From the NCBI GenBank assembly GCA_002238685.1, contig MPMV01000003.1, forward strand, positions 62,001 through 126,000: a stretch of 64,000 nucleotides of DNA. Reading direction: 5' to 3'. The notes under the pieces are model-generated. The model was not told where the DNA came from. It ran no database searches and was given only the letters and a program-made list of their open reading frames with translations. Of this stretch, positions 8,270 through 16,867 are shown piece by piece. Every line of letters starts with the position of its first letter. Position 1 is the stretch's first letter. Source of the DNA: a bacterium EF100-94H03 bin56. Lineage in GTDB: Bacteria; Pseudomonadota; Alphaproteobacteria; SP197. Position numbers and translations under genes: made by a program.

Positions 8270-9448
8270 CTAGCTGCCGGCATCGCGCGCAAGCGCGCCC
8301 GGCGCCTTCCTTGCGCCCCGGATCTCCCGGACGAGGATTGCGAGAAACAGCGCGCTCAGGAACGCCGCGAGAAAGGGCATGCCGTCCGGCCCGACCAACG
8401 CCATGGCGCCGCCGCTCAGAGCTGGCGCGATGAAGCTCCCCGAGGCCCACAGGAACATGAAGCACGTGGTGATGCCGACGAGTCCGCCGCCCCTGAATCG
8501 CTCGCCCATCATCGCGAGCGCGACCGTGTAGGTGCTGCCGATCGAGGCTCCCATGAGACCCATCACAACAACGCTCAGCAATGGATTGCCGGTCACGAAG
8601 GGCAGCACGAGGAGCGTCACGAGCGCGACGGCAATGCAGCCGGCAATGACCTTCGTGCGATCGATGCGATCGGCCAGCCAGCCGACGGGAAACTGACCGA
8701 GCACGGCTCCCCCGATGAAGCTCGCGAGCAGAAGACCCGCAGCCGCTTCGTCGAGGCCCTTGCGCATGCCGTAGACCACCAGCAGTGCCAGAACCGACTC
8801 GTCGATCAGGCCGAACATGAACGCGGCCACCATCAGGACCGGCGCGGCACGGATGAAGTGCAGCAGGCGCGCCCTGTGATCACCGGTGATTGCGAGTGTG
8901 GTGCCGCGCCCGGCGATCAGGAACGTGAGGCCGCCGGCAATCACGGCGAGGCCGACGTAGATCGCAAGCCAGCTGTCCGTACCGAGAAAGCCGATCGCGA
9001 GAGGTCCGACAGCAAAGCCGCCGTGCTGGAAGACGGCCGCTGTTGCGAGCGTCCTGCCGCGGCGTTTCTCCTCGGCGAGCTGGTTGAGCCAGATATCACC
9101 GGCCGTGAAGAGCATCTCGGAAAAGAAACCCAGAAGGAAGCGCAGGGGAAACCAGATCCAGACGTTGGGAAAGACGGGAAGCAGGGCGATGGTGATCAGC
9201 ATTCCTGCCCCGCCAATCGCAATGACGCGCAACAGGCCCTGGCGCTTGATGATCCCCGGCGCCACGGGGACAAGGAACAGGATGGCCATCATTTGCACGG
9301 CGGCGTTCAGGCCGTTGAGCCAGATCGGAACGCCCTGATTCTCGAGCCAGATGCCGAGAAACGGCATGGTAAGGCCCATTGTCACGGTCACCGTGACGGT
9401 CGCCGCGATGCAGGCCATCAGGCCCCGTCGACGCTGTCTGGGTGTCAT
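8270..9448 (-). CDS. MFS transporter
   Basis: The 392-residue integral membrane protein starts at 9448, where a GAGGAGG ribosome-binding site sits about six bases upstream; the earlier in-frame ATG at 9538 lacks one. It has about twelve hydrophobic segments in two six-helix halves, beginning ACIAATVTVTVTMGLTMPFLG. The loop after helix 2 is followed by VPVAPGIIKRQGLL, and a conserved GWLADRIDRTKVIAG lies in the central loop, the MFS GxLaDrxGRr motif. Acidic and glycine residues in helix 4 (WFPLRFLLGFFSEML) suit YajR/drug-exporter-like members. The substrate is unknown. Confidence 0.85.
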   Translation of the reverse strand: MTPRQRRRGLMACIAATVTVTVTMGLTMPFLGIWLENQGVPIWLNGLNAAVQMMAILFLVPVAPGIIKRQGLLRVIAIGGAGMLITIALLPVFPNVWIWFPLRFLLGFFSEMLFTAGDIWLNQLAEEKRRGRTLATAAVFQHGGFAVGPLAIGFLGTDSWLAIYVGLAVIAGGLTFLIAGRGTTLAITGDHRARLLHFIRAAPVLMVAAFMFGLIDESVLALLVVYGMRKGLDEAAAGLLLASFIGGAVLGQFPVGWLADRIDRTKVIAGCIAVALVTLLVLPFVTGNPLLSVVVMGLMGASIGSTYTVALAMMGERFRGGGLVGITTCFMFLWASGSFIAPALSGGAMALVGPDGMPFLAAFLSALFLAILVREIRGARKAPGALARDAGS

Positions 9449-9757
9449 GCGTCCTCCTCGTCCCGTCCCTAAAGCGTGTTGTCGTGGAGGACAAGGAAAG
9501 CGTCCGGACTGCCGTGGTTGCCCTGAAGCGGTCCGCAAGCGACAGTCCGGCGTGTACAGGTTCCGCCATCCTGATCGTCACCGATGAAAGTCAGGGGGCA
9601 GATGGTCCCGGGACCCACCTGCGAAAACCAACGGTGAGCGGTGAAGCAGCGGATAGCAAGACGCCTCGGCCCGCTCAAGGCGGTTGAGAGCGCAGGTTCG
9701 CCGCGGCAGACTTCGCCCTCGACGAGCCGGGCACACGCGATACGGAGAGCTTCAACG
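9449..9757. other. Intergenic region without recognised gene
   Basis: This is 309 bases between the divergent MFS and ASCH genes. Open frames here are antisense or short and show no family similarity. It presumably carries both promoters; no clear boxes were found by eye. Confidence 0.4.
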
Positions 9758-10123
9758 ATGAGCGAGCACCGCATGCAATGGAACGATTCCGTGCTGATCG
9801 AGCAGATTGTCGCGGGCGTCAAGACGGCGACCGTACGACCGCTGGAGTGGAGTGAAGGGCTTGATTCCTACAACACGGCCATTCATTGCGGTGCGGTCTA
9901 CACGGTCCACGACGCCGAAGGGACCCCCCGCTGCCGAATCAGGATCACGGGTGTCGAACTCTGCACCTGGGGAGAGATCCCCGACAGGCTGTGGCAGCGT
10001 GATCCGGCCGCGGACGGCAGCGTGAGCCTGGAGGCCTTCCGGGCCGATCATGTCGACTACTTCGGTCGGCCCTCGGAAGACCACGAGTTTCTCGCCATCT
10101 ACTTCCAGCCCGTCTCGCAATGA
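9758..10123 (+). CDS. ASCH-domain protein
   Basis: The 121-residue cytoplasmic protein starts at 9758 (MSEHRMQW). The ASCH fold is supported by LIEQIVAGVKTATVRPLEW near the start (the GxKTATxR motif that lines the ligand groove). The strand pattern GAVYTVHDAEGTPRCRIRITGVELCTWGEI follows, and then the acidic FRADHVDYFG and FLAIYFQPV near the end, which match the family's HxxxY and typical C-terminal strand. ASCH domains bind RNA or modified nucleotides, and some are amidohydrolases of N4-acetylcytidine. The specific activity here is not known. It lies 43 bases upstream of the NMT1-like gene in the same direction. Confidence 0.8.
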   Translation: MSEHRMQWNDSVLIEQIVAGVKTATVRPLEWSEGLDSYNTAIHCGAVYTVHDAEGTPRCRIRITGVELCTWGEIPDRLWQRDPAADGSVSLEAFRADHVDYFGRPSEDHEFLAIYFQPVSQ

Positions 10124-10166
10124 CGACGCCCGCTGGCGTTGCAACGTGGCGCGGGAAGAAGACGGC

Positions 10167-11108
10167 ATGACGCTTGCCCTCGACTTCTATCTCGACTGGA
10201 GCGTCAACTGTCAGTTCGCGGGGCTGATCTGGGCCCAGGAGGAGGGCCTCTTTGCTGAGGAAGGCCTCGATGTGCGTCTGGTGCCGCCGGAGGAGAACCC
10301 CGACACCACCGTTCTCGATCTTGTGCTCGTCGGTGAATGCTGTGTGGGGTGCATGGAGGACAATCTCATCGTTCGTGCCGTGGCGGCCGGGAAAGGGGTC
10401 AAGGCCATCGGTGCGACGATGCAGGATTCGCCAATCCACCTCGTCACGCTGCCCGAACAAGGGATGGAGTGTCTCGCGGATGTCGCCGGGCGCCGGATTG
10501 CCATGCACCGCGACGGCATCCATCTCCTGGAAACGGTCCTGGAACTCTATGGCATCGATCCCGGCCTCATGGAGACGACGGTCTCAGGCTGGACACTCGA
10601 CCAGCTCCTCGACGGCACCTTCGACGCCGTCCAGGGCTATGCCACGACGGAGCCCCACCAACTGAGGCGCCTTGGCCACGCCACGCGCCTCATTCCCATC
10701 CGCCACCATGATCTGCGGCCCTGGGCGCAGATGATGTTCACGACCGACGCCGTGATCGCCGCGCATGGCCAGGCGCTCGCTCGCTTCCTTGTCGCCTGCA
10801 GGCAGGGGTGGCTCAAGGCCATGACCAACCTTGACGATTGCGCCCGGCTGGTTGCCGCCCGTTCAAGGGAGCACGGGGATGTCGCCGAGAATCGCCGCAT
10901 TCTCGAGATGATGCTCCCGCTTGTCGCGGGCGACGCGGGGCTGGACCACGCCGTCAGCACCGATCCGGAGCGCTGGAAGCGCAACCTCGCGACCTACGCC
11001 CGCTCCGGCATGATCGCTCGCATTCCTGCCTACAGCGAGGTTGTCTGCGATTATCTCGCCTGCCGGGTTGTCGGCCCGGGGAAACACCACCTTGTGCGGT
11101 CACCCTGA
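10167..11108 (+). CDS. NMT1/THI5-like protein without signal peptide
   Basis: The 313-residue protein starts at 10167 (MTLALDFYLDW). It follows the NMT1 pattern: LDFYLDWSVNCQFAGLIWAQEEGLFAEEGLDVRLVPP, then ADVAGRRIAMH, LLETVLELYGIDPG, LDGTFDAVQGY, MMFTTDAVIAAHGQALARFL. Periplasmic members of the family bind riboflavin or pyrimidine-like ligands, while fungal THI5/NMT1 makes the thiamin pyrimidine in the cytoplasm. Here there is no signal peptide and no permease or ATPase gene nearby. A cysteine cluster GECCVGCMEDN occurs near residue 55; its position differs from the CCCFC iron site of yeast THI5. The true role is unresolved: it could be a solute-binding relic, a sensor or an enzyme. Confidence 0.7.
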   Translation: MTLALDFYLDWSVNCQFAGLIWAQEEGLFAEEGLDVRLVPPEENPDTTVLDLVLVGECCVGCMEDNLIVRAVAAGKGVKAIGATMQDSPIHLVTLPEQGMECLADVAGRRIAMHRDGIHLLETVLELYGIDPGLMETTVSGWTLDQLLDGTFDAVQGYATTEPHQLRRLGHATRLIPIRHHDLRPWAQMMFTTDAVIAAHGQALARFLVACRQGWLKAMTNLDDCARLVAARSREHGDVAENRRILEMMLPLVAGDAGLDHAVSTDPERWKRNLATYARSGMIARIPAYSEVVCDYLACRVVGPGKHHLVRSP

Positions 11109-11187
11109 AGGGCCGTGACCCTGCGCCACTCGCCGTCGGCAGCACGACCCGCGCACCCTTGGTTCGAAGGGTTTCGTGCGGGGGCCG

Positions 11188-11685
11188 TCAGCCGACGACA
11201 CCGCCATGGAAGATCATGCGGTAGACGGGTGTCCCGTCATGCGTGATGGTCTCGATCCCGCTGAAACGGGCAAGGGTGCCCTCGACGCTGTTGGCATAGC
11301 AGTACGAACCACGGACGAACTGCGCCGGGCCGCGCATCAGGTGATCGCGGTCGGGCTGGGCGAGCACTTCGCGCTGGAAGCTGTAGATCTCATCCATGGG
11401 CCGCAGGTCGCTGAGAATCTCGGCCATGTAGTTCTGCATCCAGACGACGGCGCCGTCACGCCACACGATCTCGTGGCCACCGTAGGGGTTGGTTCCGGCG
11501 TAGCGGTCGCGGTATCGCCAGGGTCTCGAGTCGAAGAGCATGTGCCGGGTCCCGTCGCCGACGTCGGTGCCGTCCGGGATCGCGTAGGTCTCGCGCCTCG
11601 CCACCACAAGGAAATCGATCAGTTCGTTCACGGTCTGCCTCGCATCGTCCCATCGACCCCGAGCGCCTGGCGAGAGTCGCATCAC
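11188..11685 (-). CDS. DUF5680-domain protein
   Basis: The 165-residue protein resembles DUF5680. It has NELIDFLVVARRETYA, then RHMLFDSRPWRYRDRYAG and GGHEIVWRDGAVVWMQNYMAEIL, the family's hallmark Y-x-D-x-Y-x-G...VW motif. It continues to a C-terminal EGTLARFSGIETI and PVYRMIFHGG. The start at 11685 overlaps the stop of the upstream deacetylase gene (ATGA), so the pair is likely co-translated. The domain's biochemical role is unknown; its members often resemble small enzymes or binding proteins of about 150 residues. Confidence 0.7.
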   Translation of the reverse strand: MMRLSPGARGRWDDARQTVNELIDFLVVARRETYAIPDGTDVGDGTRHMLFDSRPWRYRDRYAGTNPYGGHEIVWRDGAVVWMQNYMAEILSDLRPMDEIYSFQREVLAQPDRDHLMRGPAQFVRGSYCYANSVEGTLARFSGIETITHDGTPVYRMIFHGGVVG

Positions 11686-12575
11686 GCGTTGGTCTGCCCT
11701 TCGACATCAAGCCTTCGCACGTGATCCGCCGCCTGTTCGCAGGTGCCCCACCAGACTCCGTCGCATGCTCGCATGCCCAGCAACAGGCGCTCAAGCATGA
11801 CCAGGCGGCCCGGCCGACCCATCAGGTTGGGATGAAACGTGGTCTGAAAGAGACCGCCGAACCGACGCAGACCATCGAATTCCTCGCGCCAGATGGCTTC
11901 GGCCCGGGCTGCGCTTGTCAGGCTGCTGACGCCCCCGCCGTAGAGCGAAGAACCGAACAGCGCCCAGTCGTCGAGCACCATGGAGATCGGCAACTCGACG
12001 ATTGAGCCGGCGGTGGTGTCCACCATGTGCGGCACATCGCGTTCCATCAGACTGGCATCGTAGGCCATGCCCATGGAGGCCATGATCGACAGGGTCTGCT
12101 CCGTCACCCCCCAGCCCGGCGCGCTCCAGCCCCTGGGGCGCCGGCCGGTGATGCGCTGCAGGATCGCGGTTGCATGTCCGAAGAGGGCGCGTTCGTCGGC
12201 CTCGGCCAGACCGAAGACGTTCTCGTGCATGTAGCCGTGGTGGGCGATCTCGTGTCCGTCACCGACGATGGCCTCCATGACCGCCGGATGACGCTCGGCT
12301 ACGTGGGCCGGAACGAAGAAGGTCCCCGGAACCCCGAGGTCGCGGTGCAGGTCGAGGATACGCGGCATGGCCGTCGTCAACCCGTAGGCCGCCTCGGAAA
12401 TCGCCGCGACATGGTTCACCACGCTGCGATCCGAGGCCATCGGCCCCGCTTCGCCATCGACGTGCCAGGCAAGGATCACGCCGCAGGCGGCCCCGTCGGG
12501 CCATGCGAAGTTCGACAGCGTACGGAAGATGAGGTCGGGATAGGAGGGAGGACTGAGATCGATCATGTCGTGCAT
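11682..12575 (-). CDS. Polysaccharide deacetylase (NodB homology) family protein
   Basis: The 297-residue protein has the NodB-fold metal-dependent hydrolase signature. GVILAWHVDGEAG carries the acidic metal/base site, but the first Asp of the usual DxDxE is His here, leaving the second. PGTFFVPAHVAERHP is the typical strand. HEIAHHGYMHENV supplies the HxxxH metal ligands, and GWSAPGWGVTEQT the arginine/proline region. QTTFHPNLMGRPGR near the end supplies the conserved LTxHPxxxGRP. Members of this subgroup (PuuE-like) act on small amides as well as on sugars. It is paired with a DUF5680 gene (four-base overlap). The substrate is unknown. Confidence 0.8.
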   Translation of the reverse strand: MHDMIDLSPPSYPDLIFRTLSNFAWPDGAACGVILAWHVDGEAGPMASDRSVVNHVAAISEAAYGLTTAMPRILDLHRDLGVPGTFFVPAHVAERHPAVMEAIVGDGHEIAHHGYMHENVFGLAEADERALFGHATAILQRITGRRPRGWSAPGWGVTEQTLSIMASMGMAYDASLMERDVPHMVDTTAGSIVELPISMVLDDWALFGSSLYGGGVSSLTSAARAEAIWREEFDGLRRFGGLFQTTFHPNLMGRPGRLVMLERLLLGMRACDGVWWGTCEQAADHVRRLDVEGQTNA

Positions 12576-12769
12576 CCGTCAGGGGTGGGCCGGGAATGGC
12601 GGCAACGCCGCTTCATGGTCGCACGATCGACGTCAGGAATTCATCGATACCGCAGCACAGATTATGGAATCTTGGGATATCCGGGCCTCTTGCGAGATCT
12701 TCCGAGCGGGGAGACATCCAGACGAGTTCGATGATGCTGCCTGGACGGTCCTGGGTCTCGGAGCCGCCG

Positions 12770-13078
12770 CCAAGCGAACCAGCGATGTCCCGGAGAGCTG
12801 CACCATTCGTCAGGGCAGGGATACCGCACATGGCAGGCGCGGAACTCGCCCTTGCGACGGGCGTTGATCCGCTCGACCCCGGAACGGTTTCGGGTGCGGA
12901 CGCTCTCTGGCACGACATGACCTGCCGCCCGTGCATGCCCGCTCTTTGCGCGCGAGTTCCTGCTGGAGGTCCCGTGATCAGGAGCGTGTTGACATCAACG
13001 ATCGGGATCTGACCCAGGTGCCGGTTCATGCGGTGGGTCTCGTCGGCATCACAGGGACCGTTCACATGCCTGGTTGTC
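12770..13078 (-). pseudogene. Decayed transposase C-terminal remnant (IS4/ISNCY-like)
   Basis: On the minus strand the sequence reads, in successive frames, DADETHRMNRHLGQIPIVDVNT, then a frame shift to ELARKERACTGGR, then RTRNRSGVERINARRKGEFRACHVR, then another shift to IPALTNGAALRDI. Together these line up with the C-terminal end of DDE transposases that read GHxPIIDxNPR, RERSxVERVNxRLKDEFGxRxVRVRGH and FGxLALTxDQLLRL. At least two frameshifts and no start show it is a dead remnant. No terminal inverted repeats were found. The rest of 12576-13192 is otherwise empty. Confidence 0.5.
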
Positions 13079-13192
13079 ATCAACGGAGGCGGAAGAGATG
13101 AAGACGCATCGCCGCATTGAGGAGGCACGGCGCTCGTAGTCTCAAACTGCAACAGTACCCTCAGCCGCGACGACTGTGGTCGGCAAGTGAGA

Positions 13193-16100
13193 CTATGGTT
13201 GGATGCCGGACGCAGCGCGCTTCAGTGCCTCAATCACAGCGGGTGTTCGGTTCGGGGCAAAGAACCACGAGGTCGCCAGTCCCAGAGGTGTCGCTCCTGC
13301 GTGGTTCCGCGCCGCCGGATCGGCGCCCACCTTCAGAAGCTCGATGATGACGGAGGGATGATCAGTGGACCTCACCGCCCAATGCAGGGGGGTGCTGTTC
13401 TCACTGTCGCCGGCATTCGGATCCGCTCCGGCGGCGACCAGAGCGTGAATGACGGCGGGGTTCCAGTTGTCCATGGCCGCCCAATGCAGGGGAGTGCCGC
13501 CTTCTTCACCCCGGACATTCGGGTCAGCGCCGGCGGCGACGAGGGCGCCGATGACAGCGGGATTCAGGTTGTCGCTGGCCGCCTGGTGCAGGGGCGTATG
13601 GTCGTAGATATCCATGCGGGCATGCAGTTCTGCCCCGACAGCGACCAGGGCGCCGATGACGGCGGGATTCACGTTGAACTGCGCCGCCTCATGCAGAGGG
13701 GTGTCGTCGTACTTGGCGCGGGCATTCGGGTCCGCTCCGGCGGCGACCAGAGCGTGGGTTACGGCGGGATTCGGGTTGTAGCCGGCCGCCATGTGCAGAG
13801 GGGTGCTGCCGTTCTCGGCGCGGGCATTCGGATCGGCCCCGGCGTTGAGCAGAGCATGGATGAAGGCGAGGTTCTCGTTGTTGCCTGCCGCCCGATGCAG
13901 AGGGGTCCGGTTCAATTCGCCGCGGGCATTTGGATCGGCTCCGGCGTCGAGCAGAGCGTGGATGACGGCGGGGTTCTGATTGTGAGCTGCCGCCAGATGC
14001 AAAGCTGTGACGTTGCCCCTGTCGCGTGCATTCAGGTCCGCTCCGGCGTTGAGCAGAGCGTCGATGACGGCAGGGTCCTCGTTCCATGTCGCCGCAAGAT
14101 GCAGCGGGGCAGCGCCGAAGACGTCCGGGTCGTTCGGGTCCGCTCCGGCGTTGAGCAGAGCATGGAGGATGGCAGGGTCACTGTTCAACGTGATCGCATG
14201 ATGCAGAGGGGTGTTGCCGTCTACGTCACCGGAATTCGGGTCGGCCCCGGCAGCGATCAGAGCGTCGATGACGGCGCGGTCCTCACTGAACTCGATCGCA
14301 TGATGCAGAGGGGTGTTGAAATTGCGATCGCTCGCATTCGGGTCTGCATAGGAATCGAGGCAGGTGGTCACCGTCTCGAGTGTCGCGGTCTCGAAGAACT
14401 CCTGCGTGTTCCACAAGTCGCAATCGGCCACCATGGCCGGCATGCTCGCGGACGCCCGATCACGCGGAGGAACTGCCTGGCGCATCTCTTCGAGCCGCCG
14501 GTACACGGCCGTTCCCTTGAGAAGGGAGTCTTCCCCGATGAGATTCCATGGACTCTCGCCAGTCGCCGTCCTGGCCTCCGGGTCGGCTCCGGCGTCGAGC
14601 ATTGCCGCAACCACCGAAGGGGTTGTGCCGAATGCCGCGGCCCGGTGCAGGGGCGTCCACCCCTCTCCATTCCGTGCCTCCAGATCGGCTCCGGCGTCTG
14701 CCAGCGCCGCGACGACCGGGGCGGTTGTGGATGTTCCGGCCCGATGCAAGGGCGTCCATCCCTCTCCATCCCGAGCCTCCAGATCGGCTCCGGCGTCCAG
14801 CAGCGCCGCGACGACCGGGGCGGTTTCGGTGTATGCAGCCGCCAGATGCAGAGGCGTCTCTCCATCTTCATTGCGTGCTCCCGGATCGGCTCCGGCGTCC
14901 AGCAGTGCCGCAACGACCCTGCGACTTCTTGCGGCTGCGTCATGCATGAACACGACGACCCTATGACTTCTCGCGGCTGCATCGTGCAGCGGCGTGTCTG
15001 CGTTCTGGTCCCGCGCGTTCGGGTCGGCGCCTGCATCCAGCAGGGCTTCGACGATCGAAGCGGCATCGAACTTGTTCTGCATCGCCAGATGCAGCGGTGT
15101 CTGTCCATTGCCATCCGAAGTATTCGGATCGGCTCCGGCGTCCAGAAGAACCTCGACAACCGCCGGAGTCGCGCTGTTCGAGACAGCCGTGTGCAGAGGC
15201 GTCCGCGGAGGCCTCCACGTCGAGTTGTCCCACGCAGTCAGGTCGGCTCCGGCATCCACCAACGCCGCAACGATCGCTGGAGTCACGTTGTTCGAGACAG
15301 CCGTGTGCAGAGGCGTCTCGCCGCCTTCATCCCGTGTCTCCAGGTCGGCTCCGGCGTCCACCAACGTCTCGATGATTGCCGGAGTTGTGTTGTACCGGGC
15401 GGCCAGGTGCAGGGGCGTCGGTACGCCCTCGTCCCGCGCCTCCAGGTCGGCACCGGCGTCCACGAGAGCGGCGACAACCGAAGGAGTTCTGCTGTACACC
15501 GCCGCAACGTGCAGAGGCGTCAGTCCACCGTCATGGCGTTCTTCCAGGTCGGCGCCTGCGTCCAGAAGCATCGTGACGATCGCTGGAGTCGTGCCGAACG
15601 CCGCCGCTGCGTGCAGGGGTGTCCAACCTGAACGGTCCCGTGTTTCCGGGTCGGCGCCTGCATCCAGCAGTACCCTGACGGCCGACGGGCTGAATGCCGC
15701 CGCCAGATGCAGGGGCGTGCCATTCTCGTGAGACACTGCCTCCGGGTCGGCGCCCGCGTCCAGCAGGGTCTCGACGAGCGCAGGAGTTGCGTTGTTTGCC
15801 GCGGCCCAGTGAAGGGGCGTCAATTCGTGGTAGTCCGGCGCATCCGGATAAGCACCGGCGTCCAACAGCACCTCGACAACCGAAGGGCTGTGCGCCGCCG
15901 CCAGATGCAGAGGGGTCTCTCCTGATCTGGCCGCAGCCCCCGGGTGGGCTCCAGCGTCCAGCAACGCCTCGACAACCGAAACCGTCGTACCGTTTGCGGT
16001 GGCCCAGTGCAGAGGAGTCCATCCATTGTCACCCCATGCTCCCGGGTCGGCCCCTGTCGACAGGCAGCGCACCACATCGGTTGCCGCGGCGTCTTCAAAG

Positions 16101-16300
16101 AAGGCATTGGTGTTCCAGTCGGTGCACGACGGTTGTGCTGCTGCGGGAGAGACAAGAGCAACGTGCAAAGCCCAGGTCACAAGAACCGCTGCAGTCCATC
16201 TGCATGCCGTCGTCGCAAGCCCCGAAGTCCGCACCCTGAATCTCCCAAACCATGCACAACGCAGCGACTGAGCCACCACCTCATCTCTCGCGGCGTTCAT
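13193..16300 (-). CDS. Giant exported ankyrin-repeat protein
   Basis: The 1035-residue protein is built almost entirely of 33-residue ankyrin repeats. A Sec signal precedes them (WTAAVLVTWALHVALVSPAAAQ, cleavage near AAAQ-PSC), so it is probably periplasmic or secreted. Repeats follow GxTPLHxAAxxxxxPxVVxxLLDAGADPxAR. About 26 are seen, with a short irregular stretch around 14900-15000 (the HDAAARSHR segment). Two heads, DWNTNAFFEDAAATDVVRCL and LWNTQEFFETATLETVTTCL, show an internal duplication (see findings). The start at 16300 was chosen for the signal peptide; an ATG at 16411 has a better GGAGG site but would put about 37 residues in front. Ankyrins bind proteins; the target is unknown. 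Confidence 0.8.
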   Translation of the reverse strand: MNAARDEVVAQSLRCAWFGRFRVRTSGLATTACRWTAAVLVTWALHVALVSPAAAQPSCTDWNTNAFFEDAAATDVVRCLSTGADPGAWGDNGWTPLHWATANGTTVSVVEALLDAGAHPGAAARSGETPLHLAAAHSPSVVEVLLDAGAYPDAPDYHELTPLHWAAANNATPALVETLLDAGADPEAVSHENGTPLHLAAAFSPSAVRVLLDAGADPETRDRSGWTPLHAAAAFGTTPAIVTMLLDAGADLEERHDGGLTPLHVAAVYSRTPSVVAALVDAGADLEARDEGVPTPLHLAARYNTTPAIIETLVDAGADLETRDEGGETPLHTAVSNNVTPAIVAALVDAGADLTAWDNSTWRPPRTPLHTAVSNSATPAVVEVLLDAGADPNTSDGNGQTPLHLAMQNKFDAASIVEALLDAGADPNARDQNADTPLHDAAARSHRVVVFMHDAAARSRRVVAALLDAGADPGARNEDGETPLHLAAAYTETAPVVAALLDAGADLEARDGEGWTPLHRAGTSTTAPVVAALADAGADLEARNGEGWTPLHRAAAFGTTPSVVAAMLDAGADPEARTATGESPWNLIGEDSLLKGTAVYRRLEEMRQAVPPRDRASASMPAMVADCDLWNTQEFFETATLETVTTCLDSYADPNASDRNFNTPLHHAIEFSEDRAVIDALIAAGADPNSGDVDGNTPLHHAITLNSDPAILHALLNAGADPNDPDVFGAAPLHLAATWNEDPAVIDALLNAGADLNARDRGNVTALHLAAAHNQNPAVIHALLDAGADPNARGELNRTPLHRAAGNNENLAFIHALLNAGADPNARAENGSTPLHMAAGYNPNPAVTHALVAAGADPNARAKYDDTPLHEAAQFNVNPAVIGALVAVGAELHARMDIYDHTPLHQAASDNLNPAVIGALVAAGADPNVRGEEGGTPLHWAAMDNWNPAVIHALVAAGADPNAGDSENSTPLHWAVRSTDHPSVIIELLKVGADPAARNHAGATPLGLATSWFFAPNRTPAVIEALKRAASGIQP
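13250..16080 (-). repeat. Tandem 99-bp ankyrin-repeat units
   Basis: Within the ankyrin gene, 33-codon units recur through the whole stretch. The GC-rich block spelling LLDAGADP in the protein reappears every 99 bases or so. The units split into two styles: TTPAVVxALLDAGADLEAR in the first part and NPAVIHALLDAGADPNAR in the second. These are coding repeats under selection, not a CRISPR array. Confidence 0.8.
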
Positions 16301-16867
16301 TGATAGTCGCTGGTACGGATCCGTTTCCCTGTGCGAGAGGGCGTTGTCCTGCTGAACATTGACAACATCCCTACACGGCAAGCCGCACCAGAAGTCATTC
16401 ATCCAGCGCATTGCAGACCTCCATGACGTACCCACATCGACGGCTCTAGCCAAAGGAAAACATGCCCTCATGGCTCTGGATCATCTGCCGGAGATAAGCC
16501 GGACCAGCGGTGAAATGAGCAAGGAAGCGACGCGCGACCCACGATACAGTCTTGGACGCTGATAGTGAAACAACCGGACTGGAATACCGGCCGGGGAATG
16601 ACGAGAGCGTCACAAGCGGCGCCCCCTTGGGAGAAACACCGGATCGTTCGAGGGGTATCTTGAAGCTTGCCGATATTGCCTTGTAGCTTCGGGACAGCGT
16701 TCTCCACAGGGATGTGGCCAACTTGTGCGATGAACACGGGAAAGCCCGCGTGTTGCTGAACCGGCTGTAATGATGTCGCCAATCGCTGCACGGCTGTACC
16801 TCGGTCAATTGACAAGCCATCAGATTCGAAAAAGTTACAATCTCATTGCAGCAAGTGAGGAATTCCC
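16301..16867. other. Intergenic region, no recognised gene
   Basis: This is 567 bases between the ankyrin gene and the creatinase-type gene. Minus-strand frames such as 16446-16820 show no recognisable family. The last 60 bases before 16868 are A/T-rich and probably hold the promoter of the downstream gene. The strongest Shine-Dalgarno for the ankyrin gene (GGAGG before the ATG at 16411) also lies here. Confidence 0.4.

Noticed and set aside
13187..15631. 814-residue plus-strand open frame opposite the ankyrin gene
   Set aside because: It is an antisense shadow of the 99-bp repeats; the minus-strand frame has the ankyrin consensus and a signal peptide.
13250..16080. Regular repeats that could suggest a CRISPR array
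   Set aside because: The period is 99 bp, the units are translated in one frame and diverge like ankyrin repeats, and there are no unique spacers or cas genes.
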